Source: Breznakibacter sp. (lineage in GTDB: Bacteria; Bacteroidota; Bacteroidia; Bacteroidales; Marinilabiliaceae). From it: DNA of 43,080 nt. The position numbers and the translations under genes are program-made. The notes under the pieces were generated by a model that saw nothing but the letters and a program-made list of their open reading frames with translations, was not told the DNA's origin and ran no database searches. The stretch lies in assembly GCA_018055415.1 (NCBI GenBank), contig JAGPHP010000005.1, forward strand, positions 1 to 43,080. The letters are read 5' to 3'. This document shows positions 42,385 to 43,080 of this stretch, one piece after another (positions within the stretch are counted from its first letter, which is position 1; each line of letters begins with the position of its first letter).

Positions 42385-43080
42385 ATGAAAGAGAAGAAGA
42401 GTGTAGCGGCAAATATTGTTGAACAAGTAAAAAAGAGATGGCGATTAGTATTTCGTATTACCATCATCACAATTTGTGCACTCATACTTGGATTTGCCCT
42501 ATTCTTAGCAAATTTTCCGCTGGCATATCGATACACTCTAATTCATCTTAAACGAGTTACCCAATTCATTGATCGCAACACGCCATCGCATCCATTTAAC
42601 ATTGCAGGCAAACAACTCTCGCCCAACGACTTTTCAATTCATGGAATTGATATAAGTCACCACAACAAATTCATTAAATGGCAGAATGTCAAATACATAT
42701 ATGGATTAGAGGATTCTCTCTCATTTGTATTCATTAAGGCCACCGAGGGGGGCGATCACCTCGACTCCCTATTTATTCGAAACTGGGACGAATCCAAACA
42801 AAGTAAACTGATACGCGGAGCTTACCACTATTTCAAGCCAGGGGTAGATGCCAAACTTCAAGCTCAATGGTTTTTAAAAAATGTCACTCTAAAGACAGGC
42901 GATTTACCACCCGTAATAGATGTTGAAGAGTCTCGTTTTGGATGGGGATACTCTCTCGAAAAAGAGGTCTTAACAATGGCGCAAGAGCTTGAAAAACACT
43001 ACCTTGTAAAGCCCATCATCTATACTTCGCACAACTTTTACGAAATCTATTTTTATGGACCAGAGTTCTCCACGTACCCC
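42385..43080 (+). CDS. Second membrane-anchored GH25 lysozyme-like protein (3' truncated by the window)
   Basis: The frame is open from ATG 42385 to the window end (232 residues seen). A basic N-terminus (MKEKK...VKKRWR) is followed by a membrane segment at about 22-43. The GH25 domain has HGIDISHHNK (D89), FVFIKATEGGDHLD, RGAYHYFKP, PPVIDVEES (D179/E181) and PIIYTSHNFYE. The domain pattern is the same as the gene at 29288-30166, so the two are paralogues about 12 kb apart on opposite strands. The C-terminus, including the last catalytic-site segment, is outside the window. Confidence 0.93.
   Translation, partial: MKEKKSVAANIVEQVKKRWRLVFRITIITICALILGFALFLANFPLAYRYTLIHLKRVTQFIDRNTPSHPFNIAGKQLSPNDFSIHGIDISHHNKFIKWQNVKYIYGLEDSLSFVFIKATEGGDHLDSLFIRNWDESKQSKLIRGAYHYFKPGVDAKLQAQWFLKNVTLKTGDLPPVIDVEESRFGWGYSLEKEVLTMAQELEKHYLVKPIIYTSHNFYEIYFYGPEFSTYP

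Overview
This window looks like a chromosomal segment of a low-GC member of the Bacteroidota, probably a Bacteroidales or Marinilabiliales-type fermenter or facultative anaerobe. Four things point there. There is a SusC-like TonB-dependent receptor with a carboxypeptidase-regulatory N-terminus. Two secreted amylases end in type IX secretion (T9SS) sorting domains. A four-gene SurA/parvulin/OstA outer-membrane biogenesis operon is present. Several genes have exact TAnnTTTG boxes, the Bacteroidota -7 promoter motif. No rRNA, tRNA, CRISPR array, prophage or insertion sequence was recognised.

Layout. 1-2661 (+): the end of an HPr-kinase-like gene, a signal-peptidase-fold protein and an ABC exporter, which together look like the edge of a peptide maturation and export cassette. 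2658-9744: housekeeping genes, namely smpB, a Yip1-like membrane protein, the miaA/ferredoxin-NADP-reductase-like/rlmN operon, a short SSB, a CLC chloride transporter with CBS domains, and an unusual protein carrying a class-II-terpene-cyclase-like DIDTTAM motif. 9910-16872: a TonB receptor, anmK (murein recycling), a small secreted protein of unknown function, a zinc-ribbon protein, a bacteriohemerythrin, a methyltransferase, a PduO-type cobalamin adenosyltransferase and a DUF2795 protein. 16945-22746 (-): an operon of two two-domain parvulin chaperones, one degenerate parvulin lipoprotein and an OstA/LptA-like protein, serving outer-membrane protein and LPS assembly. 22848-27332 (-): guaB, then the haem genes hemN and hemG. 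27333-28690: an accessory island of palindromic repeats around a ParE-type toxin-antitoxin pair. 28691-30166 (-): a CBM9-like protein and a membrane-anchored GH25 lysozyme. 30583-37626 (+): two tandem multimodular GH13 amylases. 37641-42282: nnr (metabolite repair), a POT-family peptide transporter and a DUF4831 lipoprotein. 42385 to the end: the start of a second membrane-anchored GH25 lysozyme.

The amylases, peptide transporter, TonB receptor, lysozymes and anmK fit a polymer-degrading lifestyle that also remodels or recycles peptidoglycan. The most unusual non-coding signal is at 28496-28656. Two tandem hairpin modules there share the same core but have different, perfectly complementary outer arms. 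Other points worth a second look are the left-edge peptide cassette, the DIDTTAM protein, a perfect 14-bp inverted repeat with a TTCG loop between nnr and the transporter, four helically phased CGCAAAG boxes, and an amylase terminator lying inside the 3' end of nnr.
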